A stretch of DNA of 64,000 nt from Labrenzia sp. R4_2 (GTDB lineage Bacteria > Pseudomonadota > Alphaproteobacteria > Rhizobiales > Stappiaceae), in assembly GCF_017743865.1 (NCBI RefSeq), contig NZ_JAGHRJ010000004.1, positions 558,001 to 622,000 on the forward strand, written 5' to 3'. Of the stretch, positions 1 to 8,754 are shown in pieces; positions within the stretch are counted from its first letter, which is position 1, and each line of letters begins with the position of its first letter. A program made the position numbers and the translations under genes. Below the pieces are notes generated by a model. The model was not told where the DNA came from, ran no database searches, and was given only the letters and a program-made list of their open reading frames with translations.

Positions 1-99
1 AACACCGCAGGCCAAGCATCCAAGATCAAGAAAATCGTTACGCTGTCCGACATGGCAGCCCGCTACGAGAATGGCAGCCTGGATCCGAAGATCGCCTAA
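1..99 (+). CDS. fba: Fructose-bisphosphate aldolase class II, C-terminal end (partial)
   Basis: Only the last 32 residues are present; the gene enters from the left edge and stops at TAA 97-99. The tail reads NTAGQASKIK, then a short helix and an ending LDPKIA. This matches the C-terminus I know from class II aldolases of the CbbA/Fba subtype, which usually carry AGxASKIKP followed by MAxRYxxGxL. The enzyme cleaves fructose 1,6-bisphosphate in central carbon metabolism. A terminator hairpin follows about 40 bases on, so it probably ends its own transcript. The class is inferred from the tail alone because no catalytic residue lies in the window. Confidence 0.7.
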   Translation, partial: NTAGQASKIKKIVTLSDMAARYENGSLDPKIA

Positions 100-140
100 G
101 AACTGGCAGCATCTGGCAAGCTGGTCAGATCCAAATCTTG

Positions 141-168
141 AAAGAGGGGCCTTGCGTCCCTCTTTCGC
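141..168 (+). terminator. Rho-independent terminator after fba
   Basis: An 8-bp stem (141-148 with 158-165) has a 9-nt loop and ends in TTT. It sits 42 bases after the aldolase stop codon. Confidence 0.7.
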
Positions 169-235
169 CGTCTTTAGGGACAAGAAACAGCGGCAATGAG
201 TTGCCAGATTTAAAGATACATCAGGACAGACATTC

Positions 236-874
236 GTGAACCGACCCCGCCTATTCCTTGTGACACCGCCTGCGTTCGATACGGCAACGGTTGCAGATCA
301 GCTGAAGCAAGCTTTCACGGGCGGAGATATCGCATGTGTGATGATCTACATGCCAGGTGCGTCAACAAAAGACATTCAGGCTGCGGCAGATATTCTTGTC
401 CCGATCATCCAGGACGGCGGCGCAGCTGCTCTGGTTTATGGTGACACACAAGCGGCAGGCCGCTCCGGCGCCGATGGGGTCCATGTCGACAAGTCCCTTG
501 AGGATGTGAAACTAGCCGTGGAGAGCTTCCAGCCTGACCGGGTCGTCGGGACAGGTGGGACCAAAACGAAACATGATGCCATGGAATGGGCAGAGACCGG
601 CGTCGACTACCTGTTCTTCGGCAAGCTGGATCTGACGGAAAAAGAAACCGCCCACGACAAGACCCTGTCCGGTGCTAATTGGTGGGCGGAGCTTTTCGAG
701 ACACCTTGTGTCGCCTTGGCGGGCAACACACTTGAAACACTTGCCGAGGTGGCGGCCACTGGCGCCGACTTCGTTGCCCTGAAGGATGCTGTCTGGCATT
801 CTGAAGACATCGCCAAGACAATTTCAGATGCCAACACGGTGCTTGAAGCGCACCCGTTCCCGGAGGTTGACTGA
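236..874 (+). CDS. Thiamine phosphate synthase-like protein (ThiE/TenI family)
   Basis: A 212-residue protein of TIM-barrel type. Family signs are GADGVHV at residues 78-84 and DYLFFGKL at 124-131, which correspond to the ThiE strands carrying the phosphate and pyrimidine sites. The usual ThiE stretch GPxFxTxTK is not recognisable: GKLDLTEKETAH stands there instead. Activity as a true thiamine phosphate synthase is therefore uncertain. The start is GTG at 236 with AGGA 9 bases upstream. It lies between fba and a Sel1 protein whose start follows the stop by 7 bases. I know a ThiE-like gene beside the aldolase gene in other Rhizobiales. A TenI-like or unknown role is possible. Confidence 0.65.
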   Translation: MNRPRLFLVTPPAFDTATVADQLKQAFTGGDIACVMIYMPGASTKDIQAAADILVPIIQDGGAAALVYGDTQAAGRSGADGVHVDKSLEDVKLAVESFQPDRVVGTGGTKTKHDAMEWAETGVDYLFFGKLDLTEKETAHDKTLSGANWWAELFETPCVALAGNTLETLAEVAATGADFVALKDAVWHSEDIAKTISDANTVLEAHPFPEVD

Positions 875-881
875 CAGCCGT

Positions 882-2015
882 ATGAGAGGTCTCAAACCGG
901 CCATGGATAAACTGATCACCACCCCGGTGGTTCGGCAAACTGCAGCGGCAGCATTCGTGTCTGCAGCTTTGATTGGATTGCCCTTAGCCGCATCCGGACA
1001 AACGGAAACACCCGCGGCAGATATCTCGGCAGTTGAAGCTCCAGGCACTGCGAAACTTCCTGCACTTGTCGATGTCACGACGCGGGACAAAACCATTGCC
1101 AGCCTGATCGATTCCGGCCCCCCGTCGCTGGCCGATGAGGAAACGGCTTCCTCAGACACAGCCTACAGCGCCTTCCAGCGCGGCTGGCATTTGACCGCTT
1201 TGGCCTTGGCAACGCCGCTCGCGGAGAACGGCGACCGATCCGCGCAAGCGTTGTTGGGTGTTCTCCACGAGGCAGGGCTTGGCATCAAGCAGGACAAGGC
1301 AAAAGCTGCGGACTGGTATGGTCTTGCAGCGGCACAAGGCGACAATGGGTCTGCGCTTCAGCTCGCGCAACTATACCTGCTCGGCGATGCCATACCGCAG
1401 GACAAGGCCAAGGCAGCCGAACTCTTCGAACAAGCCGCCGAAGCAGACAACCCGTCCGCGCTCTATAATCTTGCGATCCTTTACAAGGAGGGCGAAGGGC
1501 GGCCCTACAATGAGGAAAAGGCACGGGAACTTCTCGAAGAAGCAGCTCAACTCAACGATCCTGAAGCGCAATACACACTCGCCTTGGCATATCTTGAATC
1601 CGGTGACGGTCTCAATGATCCTGGCAAAGGTGCCTTCTGGATGGGGCGCGCCGCCCGCAGAGGTCATACCTTTGCGCAGGTCTACTACGGCATCCTCCGG
1701 TTTCAGGGCCGCGGCGTAGATCCAGATGAAAGCGAAGCTGCCGATTGGTTTGAACGCGCTGCCACTGCTGGAAACCCTGTCGCCATGAACCGGCTTGCCC
1801 GGATCTATGCGTATGGCCGCGGGCGCGAGCATGACAATGCTGCGGCTGCCGGATGGCATCTTATTGCCCGGACACTCGGAGTTTCCGACCCGACACTGGA
1901 CGGCATCTTCGGGACCCTGGACGACGAGACGCTTGCTGCCGCAAGAAAGCTGGCTGAGCAGTATTCCGCGACCTTGATGGCACCATCGGACGAATCGTAC
2001 CTGAACTCTCCGTAA
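882..2015 (+). CDS. Exported Sel1-repeat (SLR/TPR-like) protein
   Basis: A 377-residue protein starting at ATG 882, with GGAGG at 861-865 inside the end of the preceding gene; ATG 903 is an alternative. The first 40 residues form a signal peptide with a basic start, an Ala/Val/Leu core and an AASGQT cleavage region. From about residue 115 onward there are repeated units of roughly 36 residues with the pattern A..LG.LY..G.G...D..KA..WY..AA, typical of Sel1 repeats. Such proteins act as periplasmic scaffolds, often in envelope or stress functions. No catalytic domain is visible. The partner is unknown. Confidence 0.75.
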   Translation: MRGLKPAMDKLITTPVVRQTAAAAFVSAALIGLPLAASGQTETPAADISAVEAPGTAKLPALVDVTTRDKTIASLIDSGPPSLADEETASSDTAYSAFQRGWHLTALALATPLAENGDRSAQALLGVLHEAGLGIKQDKAKAADWYGLAAAQGDNGSALQLAQLYLLGDAIPQDKAKAAELFEQAAEADNPSALYNLAILYKEGEGRPYNEEKARELLEEAAQLNDPEAQYTLALAYLESGDGLNDPGKGAFWMGRAARRGHTFAQVYYGILRFQGRGVDPDESEAADWFERAATAGNPVAMNRLARIYAYGRGREHDNAAAAGWHLIARTLGVSDPTLDGIFGTLDDETLAAARKLAEQYSATLMAPSDESYLNSP

Positions 2016-2172
2016 TCCTGGCAATTGCCCGACTGTTTGTGGCCGGAGCTCGCTTTTTTCCTTGAAAGAAGCGAGCATTTATGGTGGACAGGCGCAATCC
2101 ATTGTTGGCGCGGTCTATTGAACTGATTTTTGCGCCGTACAAGATCCAGACAAATCAAAAATCGGTCGTTCC

Positions 2173-2736
2173 ATGAAAATCAACGGTAACGAAATCAAGC
2201 CGGGCAACGTGCTTCAGCATCAGGAAACCCTGTGGGCCGTCGTCAAGGTTCAACACGTAAAGCCTGGCAAGGGCGGCGCATTTGCGCAGGTCGAAATGAA
2301 AAACCTGCTCGACGGTCGCAAGCTCAATGAGCGCTTCCGGTCTGAAGATAAAGTCGAGCGCGTCCGTCTTGAGCAAAAGGACTTCCAGTACCTTTACACG
2401 CAAGACGACATGCTGATCTTCATGGACACAGAGACCTACGAACAGCTGGAATTGCAAACAGAGTTTGTCGGCGATCGTGCCGCCTTCCTGCAGGACGGCA
2501 TGATGGTAACCGTGGAACTTCATGAAGAGCGCCCGATCGGTATCACTCTGCCGCAACACGTCACGCTGGAAATCAGCGAAGCCGATGCGGTCGTGAAAGG
2601 CCAGACCCAGTCTTCATCCTACAAGCCGGCGCTCATGGAAAATGGCGTTCGAGTGATGGTGCCGCCGTTCATCACCGCTGGCGAAAAAATTATCGTCGAC
2701 ACCGGTACGCTGGAATACGTGAAGCGCGCAGACTGA
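2173..2736 (+). CDS. efp: Elongation factor P
   Basis: A 187-residue protein with the three-domain EF-P layout: a KOW-like N-terminal domain, then two OB folds. EF-P binds between the P and E sites of the ribosome and relieves stalling at proline runs. The tip loop reads [10 protein letters not shown], with Lys33 at the position that is beta-lysylated by EpmA in many proteobacteria. No epmA or epmB gene lies in this window. The C-terminal half carries the family signature around [13 protein letters not shown]. Length and start agree with the family. Confidence 0.95.
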   Translation: MKINGNEIKPGNVLQHQETLWAVVKVQHVKPGKGGAFAQVEMKNLLDGRKLNERFRSEDKVERVRLEQKDFQYLYTQDDMLIFMDTETYEQLELQTEFVGDRAAFLQDGMMVTVELHEERPIGITLPQHVTLEISEADAVVKGQTQSSSYKPALMENGVRVMVPPFITAGEKIIVDTGTLEYVKRAD

Positions 2737-2802
2737 CGCCTCAACCAGCTGAACATCTGGCGCAGCGGATCTGCCGTTGCGCCCAACAACAAGTGAAACA
2801 AC

Positions 2803-3609
2803 ATGGCCCGCACAGCAATCCTCAACGTCATGGTTCAAGCCGCGACCAAAGCCGGTCGCAGCCTCGTCCGTGACTTCGGTGAAGTTGAAAACCTGCAGGT
2901 ATCCCGGAAAGGTCCTGGAGATTTCGTCTCGGCTGCCGACCGGAAAGCTGAGGAAATCGTGCGGTCCGAGCTGACCAAGGCCCGTCCGACCTTTGGCCTC
3001 GTTATGGAAGAAAGCGGTGAAGTTGAGGGAACGGACGGTCAGCATCGCTGGCACATTGACCCTCTCGACGGCACGACCAACTTTCTGCATGGCATTCCGA
3101 TTTTCGCTACATCCATTGCACTTGAGCGGAACGGCGAGATCGTTGCCGGTGTGATCTACAATCCGGTCATGGACGAGCTTTACACTGCCGAACGTGGTCG
3201 TGGCGCTTTTCTCAACGACCGCAGACTTCGTGTTGCGGGACGGACGGAGCTGCCAGAGATGGTGTTCGGGACCGGTTTGCCGTTCATCGGACGCGGTGAT
3301 CATGGCCGCACACTGCGCGAGCTGCGCCACATCATGCCGGAAGTGGCAGGCATTCGCCGGGCAGGCGCCGCAGCGCTTGATCTGGCTTGGACAGCATCCG
3401 GCCGGCTCGACGGCTATTGGGAGCGCGACCTCAATTCCTGGGACATTGCTGCCGGTCTGTTGATGGTCCGCGAAGCGGGCGGCTTCGTCAGCGATCTGGA
3501 CGGCAAATCCAAAATGCTGGAGACCGGCGATGTTGTGGTCGGCAATGAGGATGCCCACAAGCACCTCCTGCGCCTGCTTAAGAAAGCAGCGGCCCCGCAA
3601 CAAGCATAA
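2803..3609 (+). CDS. suhB: Inositol monophosphatase family protein (SuhB type)
   Basis: A 268-residue Mg2+-dependent phosphatase. Metal-binding motifs are all present: DFVSAAD at 40-46, EES at 69-71, DPLDGTTNF at 86-94 and WDIAAG at 213-218. Inositol-1-phosphate is the expected substrate, but family members also take other sugar phosphates or NADP. It follows efp by 66 bases and ends in a clear terminator, so it may share the efp transcript. A second family member, the HisN-like protein at 44787-45593, shows the usual split between SuhB and histidinol-phosphatase types; this one fits SuhB better. Confidence 0.88.
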   Translation: MARTAILNVMVQAATKAGRSLVRDFGEVENLQVSRKGPGDFVSAADRKAEEIVRSELTKARPTFGLVMEESGEVEGTDGQHRWHIDPLDGTTNFLHGIPIFATSIALERNGEIVAGVIYNPVMDELYTAERGRGAFLNDRRLRVAGRTELPEMVFGTGLPFIGRGDHGRTLRELRHIMPEVAGIRRAGAAALDLAWTASGRLDGYWERDLNSWDIAAGLLMVREAGGFVSDLDGKSKMLETGDVVVGNEDAHKHLLRLLKKAAAPQQA

Positions 3610-3638
3610 CACCCCACATTCACCCGCAAATGTCATTT

Positions 3639-3669
3639 ACCGGCAGCCCCATGAGGCCTGCCGGTTTTT
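3639..3669 (+). terminator. Terminator after suhB
   Basis: An 8-bp stem, ACCGGCAG (3639-3646) with CTGCCGGT (3658-3665), is followed by a T run. Confidence 0.8.
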
Positions 3670-3777
3670 GGGCTTTCCAAATTTAATTGGGGTTGCCGGG
3701 CCGATTCACGGTTTCCAAGACGTTAAAAATCACGCTATCAATCAATGACCTCTGCAGAATGGTGATTGACAGCAAAC

Positions 3778-4767
3778 ATGGCACGTGAATTTGACCCCTA
3801 CAGCTTGTCGAGCCCGAGGGCCTATCTGACGTTCATGATCATCTTTCTGGTGATCGTCGCTTTCATTGCCTTCATTCTATTTCCGCAAGTCTCAACAGCT
3901 TTCATAAGCAATCCGGGCCTCAACGGCCTGATTGTGTTTGTTGGTGCCTTTGGAGTTCTCCTCCTTTTTGGCCGTGTCATTCGTTTGTTTCCCGAAATCG
4001 CATGGGTCAACAGCTTCCGGATCGGAGATCCTGCGCTCGACACGCGGTCTCCCGTTCTGCTCGCACCAATGGCAGCCCTCCTCGGTAACAAATCCGGCGA
4101 CATGGCGCTGACCCCGACAATTGCTCGTTCCATTCTCGATTCCATCGGCATGCGCCTTGAAGAATCCCGGGAAATTTCCCGTTACCTAACCGGACTGCTG
4201 GTTTTTCTCGGTCTGCTCGGGACGTTTTGGGGCCTCTTGCAAACAGTGAGTTCGGTTGGCGCGACGATCCAGTCCTTGGATGTCGGCTCTGGCGATGCGA
4301 ATGTCATCTTTGAGGACCTAAAAGCCGGCTTGGAAGCCCCATTGTCCGGCATGGGCACTGCGTTTTCATCATCCCTCTTCGGTCTGACGGGGTCTTTGAT
4401 CCTCGGCTTTTTGGATCTGCAAGCAGGTCAGGCACAGAACCGGTTCTACAACGAACTGGAAGACTGGTTATCAACTGTCACGGATATCGATCCGGAAGAC
4501 GGTATGTTTGGCTCTGGAGACTCCCCGGGCGTCGAACAGATCCAGGCTTCGATCTCAGCCTTGCAGAAAAGCGTTGAAGAAGGCGGCAACAAAACCGCCT
4601 CCCAGGCCATGGCAAACCTTGCCGAAGGTATTCAGGGACTGGTCAAACATGTGCGCTCCGAACAGCAGATGATGCGCGACTGGGCGGAATCACAAGGCGA
4701 ACAGCAAAAGCGGATTGAGGGTCTACTGGCCTCGATCTCCGCCGCGTTCGACCGGGCGAAGGAGTAA
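3778..4767 (+). CDS. MotA/TolQ/ExbB-type proton channel family protein
   Basis: A 329-residue inner-membrane protein. Hydrophobic segments lie near residues 18-42, 52-68, 139-160 and 196-215. The last two carry GLLGTFWGLLQT and GMGTAFSSSLFGLTGSLI, the conserved pore region of the MotA/TolQ/ExbB family. The C-terminal 90 residues are charged and probably helical. ATG 3778 is chosen because GGTGATT lies just upstream; TTG 3766 is in frame as an alternative. The OmpA-type partner begins 6 bases after the stop, so the two are one operon. No flagellar or tol genes are nearby, so this is not the flagellar stator or the Tol system. Confidence 0.82.
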   Translation: MAREFDPYSLSSPRAYLTFMIIFLVIVAFIAFILFPQVSTAFISNPGLNGLIVFVGAFGVLLLFGRVIRLFPEIAWVNSFRIGDPALDTRSPVLLAPMAALLGNKSGDMALTPTIARSILDSIGMRLEESREISRYLTGLLVFLGLLGTFWGLLQTVSSVGATIQSLDVGSGDANVIFEDLKAGLEAPLSGMGTAFSSSLFGLTGSLILGFLDLQAGQAQNRFYNELEDWLSTVTDIDPEDGMFGSGDSPGVEQIQASISALQKSVEEGGNKTASQAMANLAEGIQGLVKHVRSEQQMMRDWAESQGEQQKRIEGLLASISAAFDRAKE

Positions 4768-4773
4768 TCGCGG

Positions 4774-5808
4774 ATGGCTGGCAGCCTCAGGTCGCGCCGC
4801 CGCGCCCAACAGACCGACTACTGGCCCGGCTTCGTCGATGCGATGGCCACACTCCTGTTGGTTATCATCTTCCTTTTGTCGATCTTCATGATCGCGCAGT
4901 TTTTTCTCTCGCAGCAACTGTCCGGGCGCGACACGGTTCTGAACAGGCTGAACGCCCAAATCAGTGAACTGACCGAGCTGCTCGCACTGGAACGGGCCTC
5001 CTCTGGCGAACTGGAAGACACCATTCTTGGACTTCAGGCCAGCCTCAGCAGCGCTGAAGCTGAACAGTCTCGCCTGCTGGGCCTTTTGGAAAGCAGCTCG
5101 GGAGATGCCGAGGCAGCCGGCGGCAGAGCAGCACAACTTGAGAATCTCCTCGATGATGAGCGTCAGGTCAGCCAGGAGGCATTGGCCCAGGTCGAACTGC
5201 TTAACCAGCAAATTGCGGCTCTTCGCCGTCAAATCGCAGCAGCAAACGCTGCCCTGGAAGCCTCAGAAGCCAAGGAAGCCGAAAGCCAGGCGAAGATCGC
5301 GAGCCTTGGCAGACGGCTGAACGCCGCTCTGGTGCAGCGGGTTCAAGAACTCTCGCGCTACCGTTCAGACTTTTTCGGAAGGCTGCGAGAAATCCTTTCC
5401 CAACGTTCCGACATTTCGGTTGTCGGCGACCGCTTTGTCTTCCAGTCGGAGGTGCTCTTTGATTCAGGCTCTGAGGACATCAACCCGGAAGGCCAGCAGG
5501 AACTGGACAAGCTTGCGGAGGCAATTCTCGAACTAAGCGGACAGATCCCGGATGAGATCAACTGGGTCTTGCGCGTGGATGGTCATACCGATGCCCGACC
5601 GCTTTCCGGCACTGGGCGCCTGCGCAACAACTGGGAACTGTCGGCAGCCCGTGCCATCTCGGTTGTCCGGTATCTCATTGAGAAGGGTGTCGACCCAAAA
5701 CGGCTGGTAGCTGCGGGCTTTGGCGAGTTCCAACCTCTGGAAGAAGGTGAAACGCCGGATGCTTTGGCGAAAAACCGCCGGATCGAGCTGAAACTAACCG
5801 AGCGCTAA
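4774..5808 (+). CDS. Membrane-anchored OmpA-domain peptidoglycan-binding protein (MotB-like)
   Basis: A 344-residue protein with one transmembrane helix at about 20-45. Asp22 sits at the head of that helix, as does the proton-binding Asp of MotB. A long Ala/Glu/Gln-rich coiled coil runs from about 50 to 205. An OmpA-like peptidoglycan-binding domain fills residues 225-344, with DGHTDARPL from Asp269, NWELSAARA, and a closing NRRIELKL. With the upstream channel protein it looks like a proton-driven device that pulls on or senses the cell wall. The load it drives is not shown by the neighbours. Zorya ZorAB has the same two-part logic, but no Zorya effector is present. Confidence 0.85.
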   Translation: MAGSLRSRRRAQQTDYWPGFVDAMATLLLVIIFLLSIFMIAQFFLSQQLSGRDTVLNRLNAQISELTELLALERASSGELEDTILGLQASLSSAEAEQSRLLGLLESSSGDAEAAGGRAAQLENLLDDERQVSQEALAQVELLNQQIAALRRQIAAANAALEASEAKEAESQAKIASLGRRLNAALVQRVQELSRYRSDFFGRLREILSQRSDISVVGDRFVFQSEVLFDSGSEDINPEGQQELDKLAEAILELSGQIPDEINWVLRVDGHTDARPLSGTGRLRNNWELSAARAISVVRYLIEKGVDPKRLVAAGFGEFQPLEEGETPDALAKNRRIELKLTER

Positions 5809-5869
5809 TCCGCCGGACCCTTCTCAATCTATGAAATCCGTTCTTTAAGGATAATTTCAGGAGGCAGTA

Positions 5870-6253
5870 TTGCTCAAAGGTCGCTGCGATTGCGGAAAAG
5901 TCCGGTTTGAAGTCCCGGAGGTTAGAAAAACAGTCACGATCTGCCATTGCGGGCAATGCCGCCGCTCCAGCGGGCACACTTGGGCGTCGACCCACGCCGC
6001 TTTCAAGGAATTGCAGTTTACAACTGACGAAGGCCTGACTTGGTATGAGTCATCTGATTTTGCCAAACGCGGCTTTTGCAAATTCTGCGGATCCAGCTTG
6101 TTTTACCGCATGAACACCGAAGATGGCATCGGAATAGCTGCCGGTTGCCTGGAGAGCCCGACAGGGCTGGAGATTGGCAAGCACATCTTTGTCAAAGACA
6201 AAGGTGACTACTATGACATCACCGACGATGCCCCACAAATCCAGAAATTTTAG
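5870..6253 (+). CDS. GFA (CENP-V/GFA domain) zinc protein
   Basis: A 127-residue protein of the glutathione-dependent formaldehyde-activating fold. Zinc-ligand cysteines are visible at 6 and 8 (CDCGKV), 25, 27 and 30 (CHCGQCRRSSG), and 70 and 73 (FCKFCGSS). The start is TTG 5870 after a strong AGGAGG at 5859-5864. Family members are named for S-hydroxymethylglutathione synthesis, but most small ones have no proven reaction, and no formaldehyde dehydrogenase lies near. It stands 61 bases after the OmpA-type gene and could be read through from it. Confidence 0.8.
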   Translation: MLKGRCDCGKVRFEVPEVRKTVTICHCGQCRRSSGHTWASTHAAFKELQFTTDEGLTWYESSDFAKRGFCKFCGSSLFYRMNTEDGIGIAAGCLESPTGLEIGKHIFVKDKGDYYDITDDAPQIQKF

Positions 6254-6331
6254 CCGGCGCCTCCACCTCTACGAAGGTTAGGAAGAGAGACAGACTCCGG
6301 GCCGGATTGGTTTCCGCTATTGACATGTGAA

Positions 6332-6364
6332 ACAAAAACCACCGGATGACACGTCATCCGGTGG
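6332..6364 (-). terminator. Terminator of trcR
   Basis: A 12-bp stem (6339-6350 with 6353-6364) is followed on the minus strand by a T-rich run (TTTTTGTTT). It lies 27 bases past the trcR stop. Confidence 0.85.
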
Positions 6365-6391
6365 CTCCAGAACTGTTACTGTGACAGGCGT

Positions 6392-7138
6392 TTAGAGCTT
6401 AGTTGAGCTGTCGTCGTCTGTTTCGTCGTTGCCATCTGCGTCTTTCGGAGAGTTCAGATTGGCGAACACGGCGTCGACATCGATCTCTTCTTCTTCCTCG
6501 CGCTTCGGTGCGGTATTCGGATCGAGCGAGAACGCTGCAGCAATTGCATCTTCGCTGGTGCTGTCATCAACCGACATCAACGTTTCTGCAGGCTCGCCTG
6601 CCATCGGCTGCGGTGCATTCTTCGCGGCCTTTTCAACTTCAATGTCGAGCTCAAGCTGGCTGCAGAGGCCGAGGGTCACCGGATCGGATGGCGTCAGGTT
6701 CGCGGAGTTCCAGTGGGTACGGTCGCGAATGGCGGCAATCGTCGGCTTGGTGGTCCCAACGAGACGCATGATCTGCGCGTCTTTCAATTCCGGGTGATTG
6801 CGCACCAGCCAGAGAATTGCATTCGGGCGGTCCTGACGGCGCGAAACCGGCGTGTAGCGCGGGCCTTTGCGTTTGGTTTCCGGGACAACAACCTTTGAGC
6901 CTTGCAGCTTGAGTTGGTAGTTCGGATCGTTCTGAGCACGTTCGACTTCTTCACGCGTCAACTGGCCTGTCAGAACCGGGTCCAAACCCTTGATGCCCTG
7001 GGCCGCTTCACCATCTGCAATGGCTTTCACTTCAAGCGGATGCAGCTTGCAGAATGTCGCGATCTGCGTGAAGCTCAGCGCAGTGTTGTCCACGAGCCAG
7101 ACGGCAGTTGCTTTCGGCATAAGCGGCGTGTTCGCCAT
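6392..7138 (-). CDS. trcR: Cell cycle transcriptional regulator TrcR (DUF1013)
   Basis: A 248-residue alphaproteobacterial protein recognised from its conserved N-terminal three-quarters: MANTPLMPKATAVWLVDNT, GIKGLDPVLTGQLT and WNSANLTPSDPVTLGLCSQ. The N-terminal part looks like a helix-turn-helix DNA-binding region, and the residue stretch PNAILWLVRNHPELKD..I.RLVGTTKPTI reads as a second one. The last 70 residues are acidic and probably disordered. The family is linked to cell-cycle transcription and RNA polymerase in Caulobacter-type bacteria. It has its own terminator and is transcribed alone. Confidence 0.85.
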   Translation of the reverse strand: MANTPLMPKATAVWLVDNTALSFTQIATFCKLHPLEVKAIADGEAAQGIKGLDPVLTGQLTREEVERAQNDPNYQLKLQGSKVVVPETKRKGPRYTPVSRRQDRPNAILWLVRNHPELKDAQIMRLVGTTKPTIAAIRDRTHWNSANLTPSDPVTLGLCSQLELDIEVEKAAKNAPQPMAGEPAETLMSVDDSTSEDAIAAAFSLDPNTAPKREEEEEIDVDAVFANLNSPKDADGNDETDDDSSTKL

Positions 7139-7292
7139 CGGTCAAATTCCTCTTGTCTGCTCCCCCGGCCGGCAGGTCGGAAGAGCGGTGTTCCATTTAA
7201 ATTTAATGGGAATTGGCGCGAATATAGGCTGAACGCGGCGGAAACGCAAATGATCTTGCGAACCGCCAAAGTGCCCAGGTCCGCTCGGTCTT

Positions 7293-8297
7293 CTAGGATC
7301 CGACCGTCATGACGATTTTGCCAATATGGCCAGAGCTTTCCATGCGCCGATGAGCTTCAGCAGCCTCACTTAACGGAAAGGTGGAATCGATCAAAGGTTT
7401 GATCTGGCCTGATTCGATCAATGGCCAAACCTTGGATTTCAGGCTATCGGCAATGGCAGACTTGAATGCATCATCTCTCGGCCGCAGCGTTGTACCGGTG
7501 TGCGTCAGCCGTTTCACCATGAGGCGCGAGAAATTCACGTCATGGGAAACACCGTTCAGGGTCGCGATCTGACATATCCGGCCTTCAATGGCCGCAGCTT
7601 TCCAGTTCCGCTCAACATAATCTCCGCCAACCATATCCAGGATGACATCAACACCCTGTCCGCCAGTGACCTCAAGGATGACCTTCTCGAATGCCTGTTC
7701 CCGGTAATTGATGACGTGATCGGCACCAAGGGTTTTCACCGCTTCGATCTTCTCTGATGAACCGACCGTGGTGAACACTTCAGCACCGAAGGCCTTGGCC
7801 AACTGAATCGCACATGTGCCAATTCCGGACGCCCCACCATGAACCAGAAAACGCTCGCCCTCCCGTAGACCGCAACGGTCGAAAACGTTGGTCCATACAG
7901 TGAAGAATGTTTCCGGCAGCGCCGCGGCTTTCAGCACACTCATACCCGCCGGCACCGGTAAGGCATGACCCGCTGGCACCTTACAATACTCCGCATAGCC
8001 TCCGCCCGGGCAAAGAGCTGTCACCTTGTCACCGACTGAGTGCCCATGAACGGCTGCCCCAACAGCAACCACTTCGCCGGCAACCTCAAGGCCCGGAAGG
8101 TCCGATGCGCCCTTCGGAGGCGGATAAGCGCCCATTCGCTGAAGGACATCGGGGCGGTTCACACCTGCAGCCTCAACCCGGATCAGGATATCGCCGTCGG
8201 CCACGTCCGGCAGGGCGCGCTGTTCCAAAATGAGAACCTCAGGTCCACCCGGTTCTGAAATCGCAACAACTGTCATGGTGTCCGGCAAATTCTGCAT
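7293..8297 (-). CDS. NAD(P)H-quinone oxidoreductase, zinc-free MDR family (QOR/PIG3 type)
   Basis: A 334-residue member of the medium-chain dehydrogenase/reductase superfamily. The N-terminal GroES-like domain contains AAGVNRPDVLQR and the Rossmann domain contains VHGGASGIGTCAIQLAKAFG (near 153-172), which binds NADPH. The zinc-ligand cysteines and histidines of alcohol dehydrogenases are missing, as expected for quinone reductases. It probably reduces quinones or reactive enones in the cytosol. The gene runs divergently from the DUF1192 gene at 8437. A conserved pairing of these genes is familiar to me from Rhizobiales. Confidence 0.87.
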   Translation of the reverse strand: MQNLPDTMTVVAISEPGGPEVLILEQRALPDVADGDILIRVEAAGVNRPDVLQRMGAYPPPKGASDLPGLEVAGEVVAVGAAVHGHSVGDKVTALCPGGGYAEYCKVPAGHALPVPAGMSVLKAAALPETFFTVWTNVFDRCGLREGERFLVHGGASGIGTCAIQLAKAFGAEVFTTVGSSEKIEAVKTLGADHVINYREQAFEKVILEVTGGQGVDVILDMVGGDYVERNWKAAAIEGRICQIATLNGVSHDVNFSRLMVKRLTHTGTTLRPRDDAFKSAIADSLKSKVWPLIESGQIKPLIDSTFPLSEAAEAHRRMESSGHIGKIVMTVGS

Positions 8298-8436
8298 ATG
8301 GAACTGTCCTTATGATCCAAATTGGGACATACAGCTGCGCTTGTCCCGGTTCTATGGTAAATAATGGCCGAGTTTATGAGGATCAAACACGGGTGAGCAA
8401 GATTGCCATTCGCGTAGATCCAGCAGGAGATATGAC

Positions 8437-8634
8437 ATGGGCCTCTTTGACGATGATATCCCCAAAAAGCAGGAACCGAATGTGGTTACCGTTGGCGAAG
8501 ATCTCAGCCGCTTGTCAGAGGACGAACTCCATGACCGGATCGAGGCATTAACCGCGGAAGTTAACCGTACAAGAGAGGCGCTTGAGCAACGCGGCACTAT
8601 TCGCAATGCTGCAGACGCATTCTTTCAGAAGTAA
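8437..8634 (+). CDS. DUF1192 family small protein
   Basis: A 65-residue acidic protein. It begins MGLFDDDIPKK and continues VTVGEDLSRLSEDELHDRI, the DUF1192 signature. The middle is a short helix likely to form a coiled coil, and the tail ADAFFQK resembles the family ending (SxADxFFK). AGGAGAT lies just upstream of the ATG. The function is unknown. The family is restricted to Alphaproteobacteria and often sits beside the quinone oxidoreductase and RcdA genes, as here. Confidence 0.82.
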   Translation: MGLFDDDIPKKQEPNVVTVGEDLSRLSEDELHDRIEALTAEVNRTREALEQRGTIRNAADAFFQK

Positions 8635-8754
8635 CCTTGTAACTATCTGCAAAAATTGTGAATTTATTCGAAATCGACAACCTTTATCCTTAACACCTTT
8701 AATAGATTTTTATTCATTTACCAATCATTAATCTTTCCAAATTATAAATTTACG

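Noticed and set aside
786-881. Longer start of the Sel1 protein
   Set aside because: It would overlap the ThiE-like gene by about 90 bases, and the signal peptide begins only after residue 33 of that reading. ATG 882 fits better.
3778-5808. Zorya anti-phage system
   Set aside because: The two proteins resemble ZorA and ZorB in layout, but no ZorC, ZorD or ZorE gene follows, and the neighbours are core genes.
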